Positions 11,901 to 26,304 are shown, counted from the first letter of the stretch. The stretch is DNA of 64,000 nucleotides from Taxawa tesnikishii (nom. ined.) (GCA_030247885.1 JAPDRO010000009.1:1-64000); one strand, 5' to 3'. The notes: generated from the letters alone by a model not told the origin. A program made the numbers and translations.

Positions 11901-13496
11901 TTACGAGTCGATTTTAACTATATATTACGCGTAAAATAGACTAAGATATATATTTACGCGAAGGATAAAGTACTTACTACTTATAATATTCTTACTAAAT
12001 AGCGCGGTACTAGTTTAATACTATTAAGCTCGATATTTATATTTAAAAAGTTACCTTCTAAGATAACTCTAGCTACTTTACTACTATATATACTACTCTA
12101 GTAACTCGATTTAGACTTATTACTACTTTATAGCTTACTATTAAATAATACTAAACTACGTAAAGTAAACGCGCTACTTAATTTTATAATAAAGGCTATT
12201 TAGGACGTTTTATCTTTAGCGAAGTAATATATAAAGTAAATAACTCGCGCTTTTAAATCGACGTATAGTAAGCTTATTACTTTACGTAAGTAAGTAAAAA
12301 ATAGGAGAGGCTTCTTAATACTTAAAAGGCTTAAATAAAGAGTAAGTAAGTTATATTAAAAGGAAAGTTTATATTTAGTACGTAAGAAGTACTCGAGATA
12401 GTAAAGGTAGTAAAAGCGAAAATAGTAAAGAAAAAGACTTATAGATAGCTACGTAAGCGTAAGGTAAAAGAAATAACTAAGGAGAAAGAAGATAAGCTAT
12501 TTAAGAACTTACTTAGTAACTCTAATTTTAATTATATTATAGTTATAATACGTAGATAATTAATAGAGTTAAAAGGGTAGAGATTCGTTAACTTACTACC
12601 TCGCGTAACTTATATCCTTATAGACTACGTTAATATATTTAGGCTAGAGTAAATTAACTTTAAGTTTTACTTCTTTTTAGTTAGATTTCCTAGTTATTAT
12701 TATATCCTTCCTTCTTATTTCTAACTAGTATTACTAGTCGAATAAGTAGTATAAATATAAATATAGGAAGGTTATTATACGTAGTAACTAATATAAGAGT
12801 AGAAATAAATATTATATAAAGAAACTAGTTAACTAGTCTATTAATAAGTAATAAAGAATAAGAGTTTTAGTTTACTTTTATAGTTACTTTAAGCTCTATT
12901 TTAATAGACTAGTCGCGCGACTTATATATAGTTATTATAAAGCTATTATTAGTAGAAAGTAATAATAGTACTTACTATATTATAATAAGGGATACTACTA
13001 AAATTACTAAGCTTAAGACTAGTCGACTAGTTAGCTTAGATACTATAATTATAACTAGTTTAAGTACTATTAAAGTCGAAACTATTAGAACTATAAATAC
13101 TAATAATAGTAATAGTTTATTACTCTTAAATACTAGCTTATCTTTTATATAATATACTTACTAAGTTTTTCTCTTTACTTACGTTTATATTACTTATACT
13201 AGTTCTATTCTTCTAGTATCTAATTAACTAGTTACTTAGGTATAATTAAACTTAATATATATAAAAACTATTAAGTAAATAAAGTAAGTATATAAATTAA
13301 GAATAGTAAGGTTATATTAACCCTCTAACTAGTTAACTAGTTATATTTTATTTACTTATAAGTTAAGCCTAGTTTAAAAAGTTTAACTAATTAGCTTACT
13401 AAAAAGTTAGCTTTAAAACTTTAGCTAATTAGCTTACTAGAAAGTTAACTTTAAGTTTACCTCGCGCTTTAAGACTAAATAGTCGACTTTAACTTT

Positions 13497-13851
13497 ATAT
13501 ATAGTAAAGGTAATAATTTCTTTTACTATAGTCCTTATAGCGCTTATTCCTTATAAGTATAACTTAAGTATATATATTACTATTACCTTCTTTTTATCTT
13601 TTTAGCTTCTTTAAGTTAAGCTTATAGTCGTATTATATAAGCTTTTATTATATCGTTATTTTAGAGTTATTTAAGGAATATTAAATACTTAAAATATATA
13701 TCTTTAACTATTAAAAAGAGTTACTTAAGTAGTCTTAATAATAAAGTATAATATACCTTTATTATAAGTTAATTATACGTTATATTATAATAGTTATAAT
13801 ATTAGTAAGAGTAAACTACTTAATAATAGACTACTTAGTAATAAAATACGT
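13497..13851 (-). mobile_element. Truncated Fot1/pogo-type element, right end only
   Basis: The last 355 bases match the right end of the two related elements at 13,870-21,207 and 22,426-24,273, including the terminal repeat ending AATAAAATACGT followed by TA. The left side is missing. It lies 18 bases from the left end of the next element, in the same orientation. RIP-mutated and without coding ability. Confidence 0.75.
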
Positions 13852-13869
13852 TATATAACTTATAACTTA

Positions 13870-16800
13870 ACGTGTTTTATTACTAAGCGGTTTACTATTA
13901 CTAAGTAGTTCGCCCTTATTAATATTGCGACTATTATAAACTATTACCTTTATACTTTAATACTATATAAAAATATACTCTAGTTTATAGTACTATTTAA
14001 AAGTATCGCTATTATTTAGATCTACTATTTCTATAGTATAAGTATACGTATTATAACTAGTCTTACTATAATATTTATAGTACCTTTACGTACGTACTCT
14101 CTTCGTAGGCTATTTAGTACCCTCGTTATTACTATCGTTCTTATTAGCTATTAAATCTTATACGTTACTTACTATAAGACTTTCCTTTATTTAAATATAC
14201 TTTCTTTTATAACTACGCTACTTTATTAACGCCTTAATCGACTTTTAAAGACTTATAATTTCTCTTATTTATAACTCTAATTTATAACTTATAATAGCTA
14301 TACTAGTTAAATTAAGTACTTAACTATAACTAAATATATAGTAAAACTAACTATAACTTATTAATTAATTAAGCTATTTATAATAGTAACTAAGGAATAA
14401 AGAAATTCCTCGCTTAACTTAATAAGTTATATAACTATCTATTTAGACTAGGTAGCTATTATCTTATAATACTCCTCCTTAGCTAAATTAGTCCTCTTTA
14501 AATAGTCTAAGTTAACTAATAAACCTCTAGAAATACTAACTTTAAAGAGGCTTTATAAAGCTATTAGTAATTATCTCTTATATACTAATAAACTTAATAT
14601 TAATCTTCTTCCTCTTATATAAATTTTTAATATAGTAATAAGCTATATTAATATACTTTAATCTATTATAAGTATACGTATCTTAAATAAGAGAAAGAGT
14701 AGCTTAGTTATCTTCTTTAAGTATAATAAGTAATTTAATAGTAAACTTTAGTTCCTCTTAAATTATTAGCTTAAAGGAGTTACTACTAATAAGGTACTAA
14801 TAGCTTATATCTCTTAAGAGTAGTATAAGCTATTATAATTACTTTAAGTAAGTATATATTACTATATACTTAGTATTTATAGTAGAAGTTACTACTAACT
14901 TTTACTTCTTACTTATTTAGCTAATTAACTTTCTTCTAAGTATAAATATATTACTAAAGATAGAGATCTTATCTTATTTATCTATTATATAGTTAAAGTT
15001 AAAAAAGCTAGTTAAATGTTAGTCTTAGTATACTCTTAAAATAATTACTAAGTTAGTATTTAATCTTAAGTACTTTAAGATTCCCTTAGTTACCTTAATA
15101 TAAAACTCTACTAGATTTATAAGGTATTAACTTAGTTTACTTAAGGCGAAGATAATATTAGGCCTTATTAGAATACTAAGGTAAACTATCTTTCTAATTA
15201 AATACTAGTATTCTCTTTAGTTTACTCTTATATCTTAAGGTCTAGCTAGTCTTAGTATATTATAACTATTTAATAGTACCTTTACTAAGTAAGCTTTATC
15301 TTTTTCTATATTATATTTAGTAAGAATGTCTTTAATATAATAAGACTAGTTTATTTTAATTATTCTAGTCTCCTTATCCCTTATAATTTTTACTTTAAGG
15401 ATAAAGTTAATCTCTCTTAAGTCCTTAATTTTAAAGATAAAAGTAAAAGTCTCTTTAAATTATAGGATATTATTAATATCTTTATACGCTCCTTAGATAT
15501 TATTTACGTAGATAAGGAAAAGTATCTTCCTTTTAAGTAAATTAAAAGATATAAGTTTACTTCGCTTTAAACGAAGCCTAGCTTTTAAAGCTATAATATA
15601 TAGTTTTAATTCTAGTCTCTTACTACTTACTTAAGACTATATAAACTCCTAAGAACCTTAAGTACTTAGTTAAGGGCGAGATTAATACTAAGTAAAAGTA
15701 CTATATAAATCTCTACCTTTAAAAATAACTTAGTAAAGGTATTATTAATATCTACTTAATAGTACTCTAAATCCTCGATTATAATAATAGTTAGGAAGAC
15801 TCTTAAGGTATTATACCTTAAGGTAAGAATAAAAGTATATTTAAAATTAATACTATACTTCTAGGAAAATCCTCTTACTACTAGCTTAGCCTTTAGCTTA
15901 TTTAGAGATTTATTTAAGTTAAACTTAGTATCGAAAACTTATTTACTTAATACGATATTATACCCCTTTAGTAAGGTAGTTATTTTAAACGTTACGTTTA
16001 CTTATAAAGTATCTAGCTTCTTTTAATAGCCTCCTTTTAGAGTTCTCCTAAATAGAGTTATAAATAGCTTCTAAATAAGTTCGCGAAATTAAGATATTTA
16101 TCTTACCTTTTACTATAAAAGCGAACTCCTCCTTTACTTAATTAACTCTAAAAAGAGCGATAACTTAACTTTATCCTTCTTTTATAAGTAGAGCTATAAG
16201 AGTCTTAAAAATCTTAGTTAACTTATAGTTAATTTCTAACTTATCTTTATTAAAATCTCTTCTTATTTTCTTAAGTATTAAGATTTCGACGTAAGAAAAG
16301 ACCTTCTTTAGTAAAGTTAAGGTAAGAATCTTAACGTAAGAAAATACGTTTCTTAGCTAAGTTAAAATAACTATCTCTTACTCCTCTTATTATAGTTCTT
16401 TTTATAGAGACTCTTCTTACTAGGTTATATAAGACTCTTCTTAATTTATAGTCTTAGGAAGTTCCTCTTACTATAGTATATCCTTATAAATACTTAATAT
16501 AGGCTCTATTAGTTACCTTCTTAGTTTACTAACTAGCCTCCTTTAAGGTACTATATTTAAAGTAAATCTAACGGGTATATTAAGCTTAATATTACCTTCC
16601 TTTTTATCCTTAAAAACTTAACTATTCTACTTATAATTATCTTTCTTATATCTAGTACTTAGAGCTTTTATTACTTAGTAGTACCTTTAATATAACTTAT
16701 AAAGACTTTAACTTTACTTTTATTTATTAGCTTATTTTATCTTAAGAATAAAAGTAAGGATTTTAGGTTTATATAAGTAATAACTTTATAACCTTAAACT

Positions 16801-19800
16801 TTAATATAGTCGATTAATAAGGTAATTTTAGTAAAAACTTCCTTAAGACTAAGTTATCTACTATTAATAACTAGTTTATTAGATATAAGGTTTTTAAGGT
16901 AAATATTAGTTTATACTACTTTAAACTAGAACTTATTTAATAGCCTTACGTCCTTAAGTATTACCTTTATATTAAACTCTATAGTCTAGTTATTTCTTTT
17001 AATAACTCTATTTTATAAAGATATTTAAGTAATAGTAAACTAAGGTTAAACTCTCTCTTATTTCTTTTACTTTTAAAAGACTTCCTTTAACTTAAGAGTA
17101 TTATTACTTTTAATAGCTTTAAGCTTAGCTTTATTTTAAAGTTTTATATTCTTCTTCTATTACTAAAGGTAAATAGGAGCTTTATCCCTAGTCTTTAGTT
17201 TATAGATTTAAGCTTTCTTTAAGTAGTTATTTATAATAAGAAGGAATATAATATACTCTTACTATAATAGTTTAAATAGTTCGTAAATATTTATATAGAC
17301 TAAGTTAAGTACCTTTAGCTTTCTTATTAAGAGAGGTCCCTTCTTATTCTTAATCTTAGTAAGCGTATAAATCTTATATTAATAGCTTTTATTAATTTAA
17401 ATTAATTTAGTAAGTATTATAACTTTATATAAGTTACTAATCTTTTTAGCCTTAAGATAAGTAAGCCTTTTATACTATAGTTAGTATCTCTACTTTTAGG
17501 CTATATCTTTTACTAGTACCTTTTTAGGACTATTTATTAATTCTTTATATAACTCCGAGAACTATATAATATTTACCTTAGCTTTTATTAGTAAATCCTC
17601 GAGTATATTAGCTAGCTAATTACTCGGCTCTTAAAGCTATATAGATTCTACTTATTAGTAAGTAATCTTATCTTGTAAATTTAATAGAATAGAACCCTAA
17701 TAAGTACTTAATATAACTCGAAACATATATTAATTATTTAATAAAGTAATCTTATTTATAATATAAATATTACCTTTATACTTTACCTTTACTATAACAT
17801 TTCCTTATTTATCTTTTAAGTATATATTATCTTTATCGAAGGTCTTATAGAGTTCGCTCTTATATATTTTCCTTCTAAATAATAAGTTAACTTTAAGATT
17901 AAAAATATAAAGTATCTTTAATAGAAAGATTAAGTTCTTATTCTTATTTATTATCTCTATTATATCTTAGTAGTTTAAGAATAAAACTCCTTCTTTTACT
18001 ATAATCTTTCGTCTTAGGATATCTTAAAGTAATTTCTTAAATAACTAAAGCTAGTTAGTTATATATAAACTTATACTAGTATTAAAGGCTTAACTTTAAT
18101 AAAGAACCTTACTTCTTACTTCCTTAAAGAAATAAGTAACTTCCTTAATAAGGTCTATAGACTCTTAATCTTAGTTTAATAAGTTTAACTTTATAGTTTA
18201 GGATCTACTTAAAGTTAAAGTTTCCTTAACTTTAAAGGCTTTATACTTCTTCTTTTCTTACTTTAAGCTTATTCTTTCTTACTTTAAGTTTATAACTTCC
18301 TTATAAAGCTTATTAATTAAGTCTATTATATTGTTATTACTCTTTTCTAACTTAACTTAAGACTTCTTTTACTTCCTTTTATCCTTAACTATAGTCTTTA
18401 TATCTTTAAAAGAAGAGTAGTTTTTTAACTAGTAGTTATTATTATAAAGATAATACTTAGCTTAATTTAGTAACTAGAATCTCCTTCTATTAGACGTCTT
18501 TTATTATTAATACCTTTTAGTAAAAAGAGTAAATTAGTTAGCTTTAGCCTTAAGAGAAGCTTCTTTTTCTTAGAGCTTAAGAATTAACTCCTTAATTAGT
18601 AGATTTATCTAAGTATTAATAGTATCCCTTACGATAGTATATTTATTTAGTAAAGCCTAAAGTAACTATTAAAGTCTCCTACTTAACTTCTTAATAGCTA
18701 CTATATTTAGTTAAGTAATAGTTACTTTCTTACTTAACTTAGCTAGTTAAGTTTATACTTTATTTATAGTTATTTCTAGGCTTATTTTGTAGTTAATAAA
18801 ATCCTATAAGTACTACCTTATTATTATTTAAAGCTTATTTAAGTATTTGTTCCTTAGCTCTTTTTATTTAGTTATAGTTATATTTAAGTCTTTAATTTAG
18901 TTTTAGTTATCCTTACTAATATAAATAGTAATTTAGTATTTAACTTTCGTATTAGCTTAAATATAAAATAAAAAAGTAAGAAGCTATATAGTTATTATAA
19001 ACTCTTCTTTTAAAGTTAAAGATAAAGTTATCGTCTATATACTCTCCTTTTCTTTTAATTTATTCCTAATAATAAACTAGATATTTTCTCCTATTAACTA
19101 CTTTCTTATAAGTATAAACTATCTCTTCGAATTCCTTCTTATAAAAATAAGAATGCTTTTTTTACTAAAGAATTCGTTTATTAAGCTTATTATAGTTATT
19201 TATATAAATTAAAATAGTATAGTAGAATCGAATTAGTATAAAAGGAAAGGTAATAAGTTAGTAGACTTTAGTATCTATAAAAGTAGAGTAGGCTCTATAA
19301 TACTTAGTAAGTTCTTAGTAGTAAAGAGCTTAGCTTAGTATAACTAGTCTTACTACTTATTATAGCCCTTTTAGTTACTATACTTTATAGTACTTAGTTT
19401 TACTACCTTATAGCTCTTCTAAGTACTAGTATACTTCTATAAGTAGTCTTACTACTTTTAGTAGCTCTTTTATATATAAGAATTATATTAGTCTTACTAC
19501 TTATAGTAGCCCTTTTAATATAGGTATTAATTATATTAGTCTTACTACTTATTATAGTCCTTTTAAGTATAAAATATATTATACTTAATTAAGCGGTAAG
19601 TTATTACAAACTCGGGCTTATAACTAGTTAAATTAAGTACTTAACTATAACTAAATATATAGTAGAACTAACTATAACTTATTAATAAATTAAGTTATTT
19701 ATAATAGTAGCTAAGAAATAAAGAAATTTCTTACTTAACTTAATAAGTTATATAACTATCTATTTAGACTAGGCGGCTATTATCTTATAATAATACCTTT

Positions 19801-21207
19801 AGTAAGCGAATTTATAATTTATAAAAGAGGCGAGATAAGCGAATCCTTATATAGTTATATATACTCGTAAACTAGCGTTATTTACGCCTTTATTTCCTTT
19901 AAATTAACTAGTATTTTAGACTCTTATAAAGTAACCTTTAATAGTACGAGTATTAGCGTATAAAGTATTATATTAAGCTTCGATAGTACTTACTCTAAGT
20001 TATAGGGAACTAATTTAGCGCCTCTAAAGCTTACTTAGATATTATCCTTTATAATCGCCTTATTAAAAGTAATATAAAAGGCTAATAAAAAGGCCTCTTT
20101 CTTAACTTACGTAGTAAAGTACTATAACTAGCTATTAATCTCCGCGTTATATACTTGCTTTAAGAGGGCAAAATAGCTTATATTAAGCGGCTATAATAAG
20201 TACGATAAGTATAAAGGTATACAAAGAATAATAATCTTTTATTCTTTGTAGTAGTTATAAAAGTTATAACTATTATAACTCTTATAACTATCTATAATTA
20301 GTAGGTAGTATATACTTACTTAACGCGCCTTTATATATACGTTAAAGTACTTTAACTACTTTAAAGTAAACTTATTTATCGTCTAGTTATTAGCGCTAGT
20401 CTTAAGTACTTAGTCGCGAGGTAAGTCTATATACTAGCTTAATATAAGGACTTTATTACTAAAGATAATAAAGAGTAAGATAACTTACTTAATAGCGTAA
20501 ATACCTTAAATAATTATAACTTACTCCTAGTTACCTAGTTATATCTTTTAAGATTACTTCGTTTTTTAGAGCCTATAAAGACTATTTAAGCGTTAATTAT
20601 ACTTATTATAAAGCCTATCTTATTAAAGTTATATATATCTTTGTTTAAGATATTATACTTTTCCTTTATCTTTTAACTAGCTTAAACTAGGGCGTTATAA
20701 CGCGTACGTCTTCGTTTAAGGCTTACTAATAATCGTATAGACGACTATATCGAAGCTTAACTTCCTTAGTATATATCTTAAACCTATCTACTTAGTACTT
20801 ACTAATAGGCCCTTTACTACGCGTAGCTAATAGATTATTAGCTATTTCTTTTACTATAGTCCTTATAGCGCTTATTTCTCGTAAGTCTAACTCGAGTATA
20901 CGTACTACTATCGCCTTTTCTTTTATCTTTTATAGTTTCTTTAAGTTGCTTATAGTCGCATTATACGAGCTTTTTATTACGTCGTTATTTTAGAGTTATT
21001 TAAGGGACGTTAAATACCTTAGACGCGTATCTTTAACTATTAGGAGGGGTTACTTAAGTAGCCTTAATAGTAAGGTATAATATACCTTTATTATAAGTTA
21101 ATTACGCGTTACGTTATAAAGGCATTATTATAATAGTCTATAATAGTCGTAATATTAGTAAGAGTAAACTACTTAGTAATAGTAGACTACTTAGTAATAA
21201 AACACGT
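13870..21207 (-). mobile_element. Fot1/pogo-type DNA transposon split by an LTR element
   Basis: The element has terminal inverted repeats of about 70 bp (left end ACGTGTTTTATTACTAAG at 13,870; its reverse complement ends at 21,207), each flanked by TA, the target used by the Tc1/mariner superfamily. Removing the LTR insertion (14,304-19,792 plus its target copy) leaves about 1,845 bp, matching the uninterrupted copy at 22,426-24,273. The transposase lies on the minus strand. A RIP-damaged stretch reads KDIYNFNKIGF, close to the DIYNFDETGF motif of Fot1-type DDE transposases, and N-terminal remnants lie toward 21.1 kb. It is saturated with RIP changes and cannot code. Confidence 0.88.
14304..19792 (-). 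mobile_element. Copia-type LTR retrotransposon fossil nested in a DNA transposon
   Basis: Two direct repeats of 168 bp (14,304-14,471 and 19,625-19,792), beginning TAGTTAAATTAAG, frame about 5.15 kb of RIP-mutated interior. They are roughly 93-94 percent alike by eye, with mostly transition differences, so similarity cannot be used as a clock. The flanks repeat ATAC on both sides, a probable target-site copy, and the intact copy of the host element shows the same site unfilled. Just inside the right repeat on the minus strand is a stretch complementary to the anticodon arm of initiator tRNA-Met, the half-tRNA primer site known in Copia elements; this sets the orientation as minus. The size fits Ty1/Copia. 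It is broken many times over by RIP and is old relative to its neighbours' last activity. Confidence 0.85.
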
Positions 21208-21209
21208 TA

Positions 21210-22423
21210 TAAGTATTTTATAAAGAGTTTTAAAAGTTAATATTAACTTATAAGGTTTTAAAGTATTATACCTTAGTAAAAGTCTTAGAAGTTCTTCGCG
21301 TAAATTATTATAATATATTAACTAGAATAGTACTTTATTAATTTAACTACTACTATAGCGCTATAAACTTATACTCTTACTATAATTTCGCGTAATAAAT
21401 GTCGCTATATTAAGCTCTCTAGCTATAAGGAATTAGATTATAAAAGCTATTATTACTAGAATATAATAATATTAAATACGTAACTTATTAAATATAATAG
21501 CTCTTACTATTAATAGAACTATTAACTAAGCCTCTAAGTAATTATATAGTATCTCTAAGCCTTACTTAGGCTATTTATAGTCTTATATAAAGCGTATAAA
21601 GCGTATAATCCTTTATTATATACGTAAGAATTTATTTTATACTTATAATTAACTTCTAAAGGACCTCTAGCTAGATTATAGTTATATTACTATTTACTAG
21701 ATTTTAAAGGACTAAGATATTAAAAATTAAGTTACTAAGAGATATCCTTTATTATTAAAGGCTTTAGTTAAGAAGAAAAGAAACTAGTATAAGTTATATA
21801 AGTATTAAAGACTAGCTAAAAGTTATCTTTTTAAATAAGTACTTTATAAAGTATAAATCTAGTAAACTAATTACCTTTATATAGCGTACTACTAGCTAAG
21901 TATAGTAGAAAGATAAGGTATAACTATATAATAAAAGTAAGAATATACGTATTATAGTATAAAGTAATATATATAGTAACTAGAAGACTAAGTTAATTAT
22001 TATACGTAAGGATATAACTTTAAAGAAGTAAAGTTACTTAGTAAACTTATATATTAATACTCTTACTATAGGCCTCCTTTTTATATACTAAAAAGAGCTA
22101 CTATTTTAATAAGATAATACTAAAGTTTATATAACTAAAAAGTTAGTAACTTTTCTTAAAGATTAAGGTATTAAACTACTAAAAGACTAGCCTTTATACT
22201 TACTAGATTTAAACTCTATTAAGTATATATAAGCTATATTAAAGAAGGAAGTTTTTACTATTATCCTAATATAAATCTATAGAGTAATAATAATAAGGTT
22301 CTTTATAAAAAGATAGAAGATACTCTTATTTATATATAGGATTATATTAGTAATAATATAGTATATAACTATATTATAAGTATAGTAAATAGAATTTAGG
22401 CTTACCTTTAAAATAATAGCTAG
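21210..22423 (+). mobile_element. Tc1-like DNA transposon relic
   Basis: About 1.2 kb of + strand DNA between two pogo-type elements. Although RIP-mutated, it keeps two landmarks of Tc1-type DDE transposases in the right order and spacing: a DN....Y/H stretch near 22,110 and LDLNSIKYI near 22,205, which matches the DLNPIE signature. N-terminal helix-turn-helix remnants lie near 21,410-21,460. I could not find clear inverted repeats, so the ends given are simply the borders of the flanking elements. Numerous stops; no product expected. Confidence 0.75.
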
Positions 22424-22425
22424 TA

Positions 22426-24273
22426 ACATATTTTATTACTAAGTAGTCTACTATTACTAAGTAGTTTACTTTTACTAATATTACGACTATTATAGACTAT
22501 TACCTCCGTACTATAATACTATATAAAAATATACTCTAGTTTATAGTACTATTTAGAAGTATTATTATTATTTAGATCTACTATTTCTATAGTATAAGTA
22601 CGTATATTATAGCTAGTCTTACTATAATATTTATAGTACCTCTACGTACGTACCTTCTTCGTAAGCTATTTAGTACCCTCGTTACTACTATCGTTCTTAT
22701 TAGCTATTAAATCCTATATATTACTTACTATAAGACTTTCCTCTATTCGAATATACTTTCTTTTACGATTACGCTACTTTATTAACGCCTTAATTAACTT
22801 CTAAAGACTTATAATTTCCCTTATCTATAACTCTAATTTATAACTTATAATAGCTATACCTTTAGTAAGCAAATCTATAGCCTATAAAAAAGGCGAGATA
22901 AGCGAATTTCTATATAGTTATATACGCTTATAAACTAGCGTTATTTACGCCTTTATTTCCTTTAAATTAACTAGTATTTTAGACTCCTACGAGGTAACTT
23001 CTAATAGTACGAATATCGGCGTATAAAGTACTATATTAAGCTTCGATAGTACTTACTCTAAGTTATAGGGAACTAATTTAGCGCCTCTAAAGCTTACTTA
23101 GATATTATCCTTTATAATCGCCTTATTAAAAGTAATATAAAAGGCTAGTAGGAAGGCCTCTTTCTTAACTTACGTAGTAAAGTACTATAACTAGCTATTA
23201 ATCTCCGCGTTATATACTCGCTTTAAAGGGGTAAAATAGCTTACGTTAAGTAGCTATAATAAGTATAATAAGTATAAGAGTATATAAAGAATAATAATCT
23301 TTTATTCTTTATAGTAGTTATAAAAGTCGTAACTATTATAACTTTTATAACTATCTATAATTAGTAGGTAGTATATACCTACTTAACGCGCCTTTATATA
23401 CGCGTTAAAGTACTTTAACTACTTTAGAGTAAACTTATTTATTATCTAGCTATTAGCGCTAGTCTTAAGTACTTAGTCGCGAGGTAAGTCTACGTACTAG
23501 CTTAATATAAGGACCTTACTACTAAAGATAATAAAGAGTAAGATAGTTTACTTAATAGCGTAAATACCTTAAATAATTATAACTTACTTCTAGTTACTTA
23601 GCTATACCTTTTAAGATTACTTCGTTTCTTAGAGCCTATAAAGACTATTTAAGTATTAATTATACTTATTATAAAGCCTATCTTATTAAAGTTATATATA
23701 TCTTCGTCTAGGATATTATACTTTTTCTTTATCTTTTTAACTAGCTTAAACTAGGGCGTTATAACGCGTACGTCTTCGTTTAAGGCTCGCTAATAATTAT
23801 ATAAACGACTACGTTAAAGCTTAACTTCCTTAGTACGTATCTTAAACCTATTTACTTAGTACTTACTAATAGGCCCTTTACTACGCGTAGCTAGTAAATT
23901 ATTAGCTATTTCTTCTATTATAGTCCTTATAGCGCTTATTCCTCGTAAGTCTAGCTCGAGTATATATACTACTATCGCCTTTTCCTCTATCTTTTATAGC
24001 TTCTTTAAGTTAGGCTTATAGTCGTATTATACGAGCTTTTCGTTACGTCGTTATTTTAGAGTTATTCGAGGGATATTAAATACCTTAAATACGTATCTTT
24101 AACTATTAAGAGGAGTTACTTAGGTAGCCTTAATAGTAAGGTATAATATACCTTTATTATAAGTTAATTACGCGTTACGTTATAAAGGCATTATTATAAT
24201 AGTCTATAATAGTCGCGATATTAGTAAGGGTAAACCGCTTAGTAATAGTAGACTACTTAGTAATAAAATACGT
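22426..24273 (-). mobile_element. Complete-length Fot1/pogo-type DNA transposon, RIP-mutated
   Basis: 1,848 bp with inverted repeats of about 70 bp (ACATATTTTATTACTAAG at the left, the reverse complement at the right) and TA on both sides (22,424-22,425 and 24,274-24,275). It is the uninterrupted sibling of the element at 13,870-21,207; the bodies align along their length with mostly transition differences. Transposase remnants run on the minus strand. Coding ability is destroyed by RIP. Confidence 0.88.
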
Positions 24274-24462
24274 TATATTAAATACTAAAGAAAATTACTA
24301 TTTCTAAATAATTATATAAATCTCTAATTATTAAACTATTTTATACTTAATTTACTAGTAAATTACTAGTATTACTAGTATAAAGAATTAAGTAATTAAG
24401 AAAGAATTATAAATATAAAAGAAGTTAAGTAATTAAAAAATAGTAAAAATAACTTTAACGTA

Positions 24463-26304
24463 GTTTATAAGTAAGTTAACTACTTAAGTAAACTAGTTAC
24501 TTTACTTAATTACGCGCTTTTATATGTAAATAACTTAATACTATAATAATCTATTATATTTTATAAAGTATTTAAGTATTACTTAAACTTATTACTATCT
24601 TTTATATCTATAATTTCTACTTTATAAGTACGAAAGTTATAGTTAGTTTTACTATAATAGTTATAGTACCCCTTTGCGCGAGTCTTCTTTATAAGCTTCT
24701 TACTTTCATTTTACTCGCTAGCTTCCTTTAAGGTAATTAAATTAAGTACCTTACTTACTATTAATATTTCCTTACTTTAAATATACTTCCTTTTACGATT
24801 TTTACGCTTTATTACTACCTTAATTAAACGTTAAAGCTTAACTATTTCCTTATATATAAGTACTATTTTATACGCTATTTTTTAAGCTTCCTTATTAAAC
24901 TAATTAACTACTTTAATAATAGAAGTAAGCGAAGAGTTCTTATATCTTCGAATCTAATTATATATAAGTATTAATTAAGCTTTTATTTTGCGAGTATTAC
25001 TTAGTATTTTAGCTTTCTATAAGGTATCCTTTAATATAGTAAGTATAAGCGTATAAAGCTTTACGTTTAACTTTAATAATATAGTTTTTAAGTTATATAA
25101 GACTAGGCTAGCGCCTCTAAAGTTTACGCGTATATTTTCCTTTATAAGCGCCTTATTAAAAGTTACTTTAAAGGCTAGTAAGAAGGCTTCTTTCTTAATA
25201 TAGTTAGTATTAGATTATATTAAGCCTAAGATTTCGTCGCTATACGCTTACTTTAATAGTAAGAAGTAGCTTATATCGAGTAGCTATAGTAAGTATAATA
25301 AATAGGAAAGTATATAGAAAAGAATAATATTTTTTCTTTATAAAATTTATAAAATACGTACGTATTATAGCTCTTATAGCTATTAATAATTAGTACCTAG
25401 TACGTACTTATAGTACGCGCCTTTATATACTTATTAAAGTACTTTAATTATATAATAGTAAGTTCGTTTAATATTTAGTTATTAAAACTAACTTTAAGAA
25501 CTTAGTTATAAGGTATTAATATCTCCTTATACTAGGAAGATATTAGAACCTTACTTACGAAGATAATAAATAGTAGAATTACTTATCTTATTATATTAAT
25601 ACTTTAGATTACTATAACCTACTTATAATTACTTAGTTAAACTCTTTTTACTTACTAGTACGTTTCTCTAAGTTTATAACTACTAGTTAAGATAAGATAA
25701 TACTTATTATAAAGTTAGTCTTATTAAAGTTATATATATCTTAGTTCTAAATACTATACTTTTCCTTAACTAATTATATAAGTATAAACTAGAGCTTAAT
25801 AACTTATAGATTCTTAGTAAGGACTTATTAATAATTATATATATAAGTCTATTAAGTTTTAAGCTTAAGTATATACTTAATAAAGTTCGTAGTTTAGTTC
25901 TTACTTATTAGCTCTTCGTTACGCTTTATTAGTAAATTATTAGCTATATCTTATACTATAGCCCTTATAGGCGTAAGTCTTCTTAAGTTTAACTTTAATA
26001 TATACTAAATAATTACCTTTTCTTTTAGTCTTATAAGCTTCTTTAAATTAGACTTATAATTACATTATAATAGGGCTCTAGCGTATCGGTTTTAAAGTAT
26101 ACTTCGTACTATATTATAAGTTACTATAACGCGTCTTTTACTCTTAATTTAGTCTTATTTAATAGCTAAGATAATAAGTTAAAGTACGCCTTTAATATAA
26201 GTATATTATATATTACGTTATTATAGTATTATAGTTAAAAGTTAATAAGTACGATTTTATAGTAAAGTAGCTAGCTTACTTAGGTAGCTAACTTACTTAT
26301 AAAC
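24463..26304 (-). mobile_element. Second-family pogo-type DNA transposon, RIP-mutated
   Basis: 1,842 bp with its own inverted repeat of about 45 bp (left GTTTATAAGTAAGTTA at 24,463; matching reverse complement ending at 26,304) and TA flanks at 24,461-24,462 and 26,305-26,306. The interior resembles the two other pogo-type elements in order and spacing (for example GCGCCTCTAAAG and CCTTTATATACTTATTAAAG) but is clearly more diverged, and the terminal repeats are unrelated. Minus-strand transposase by analogy; not functional. Confidence 0.85.
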
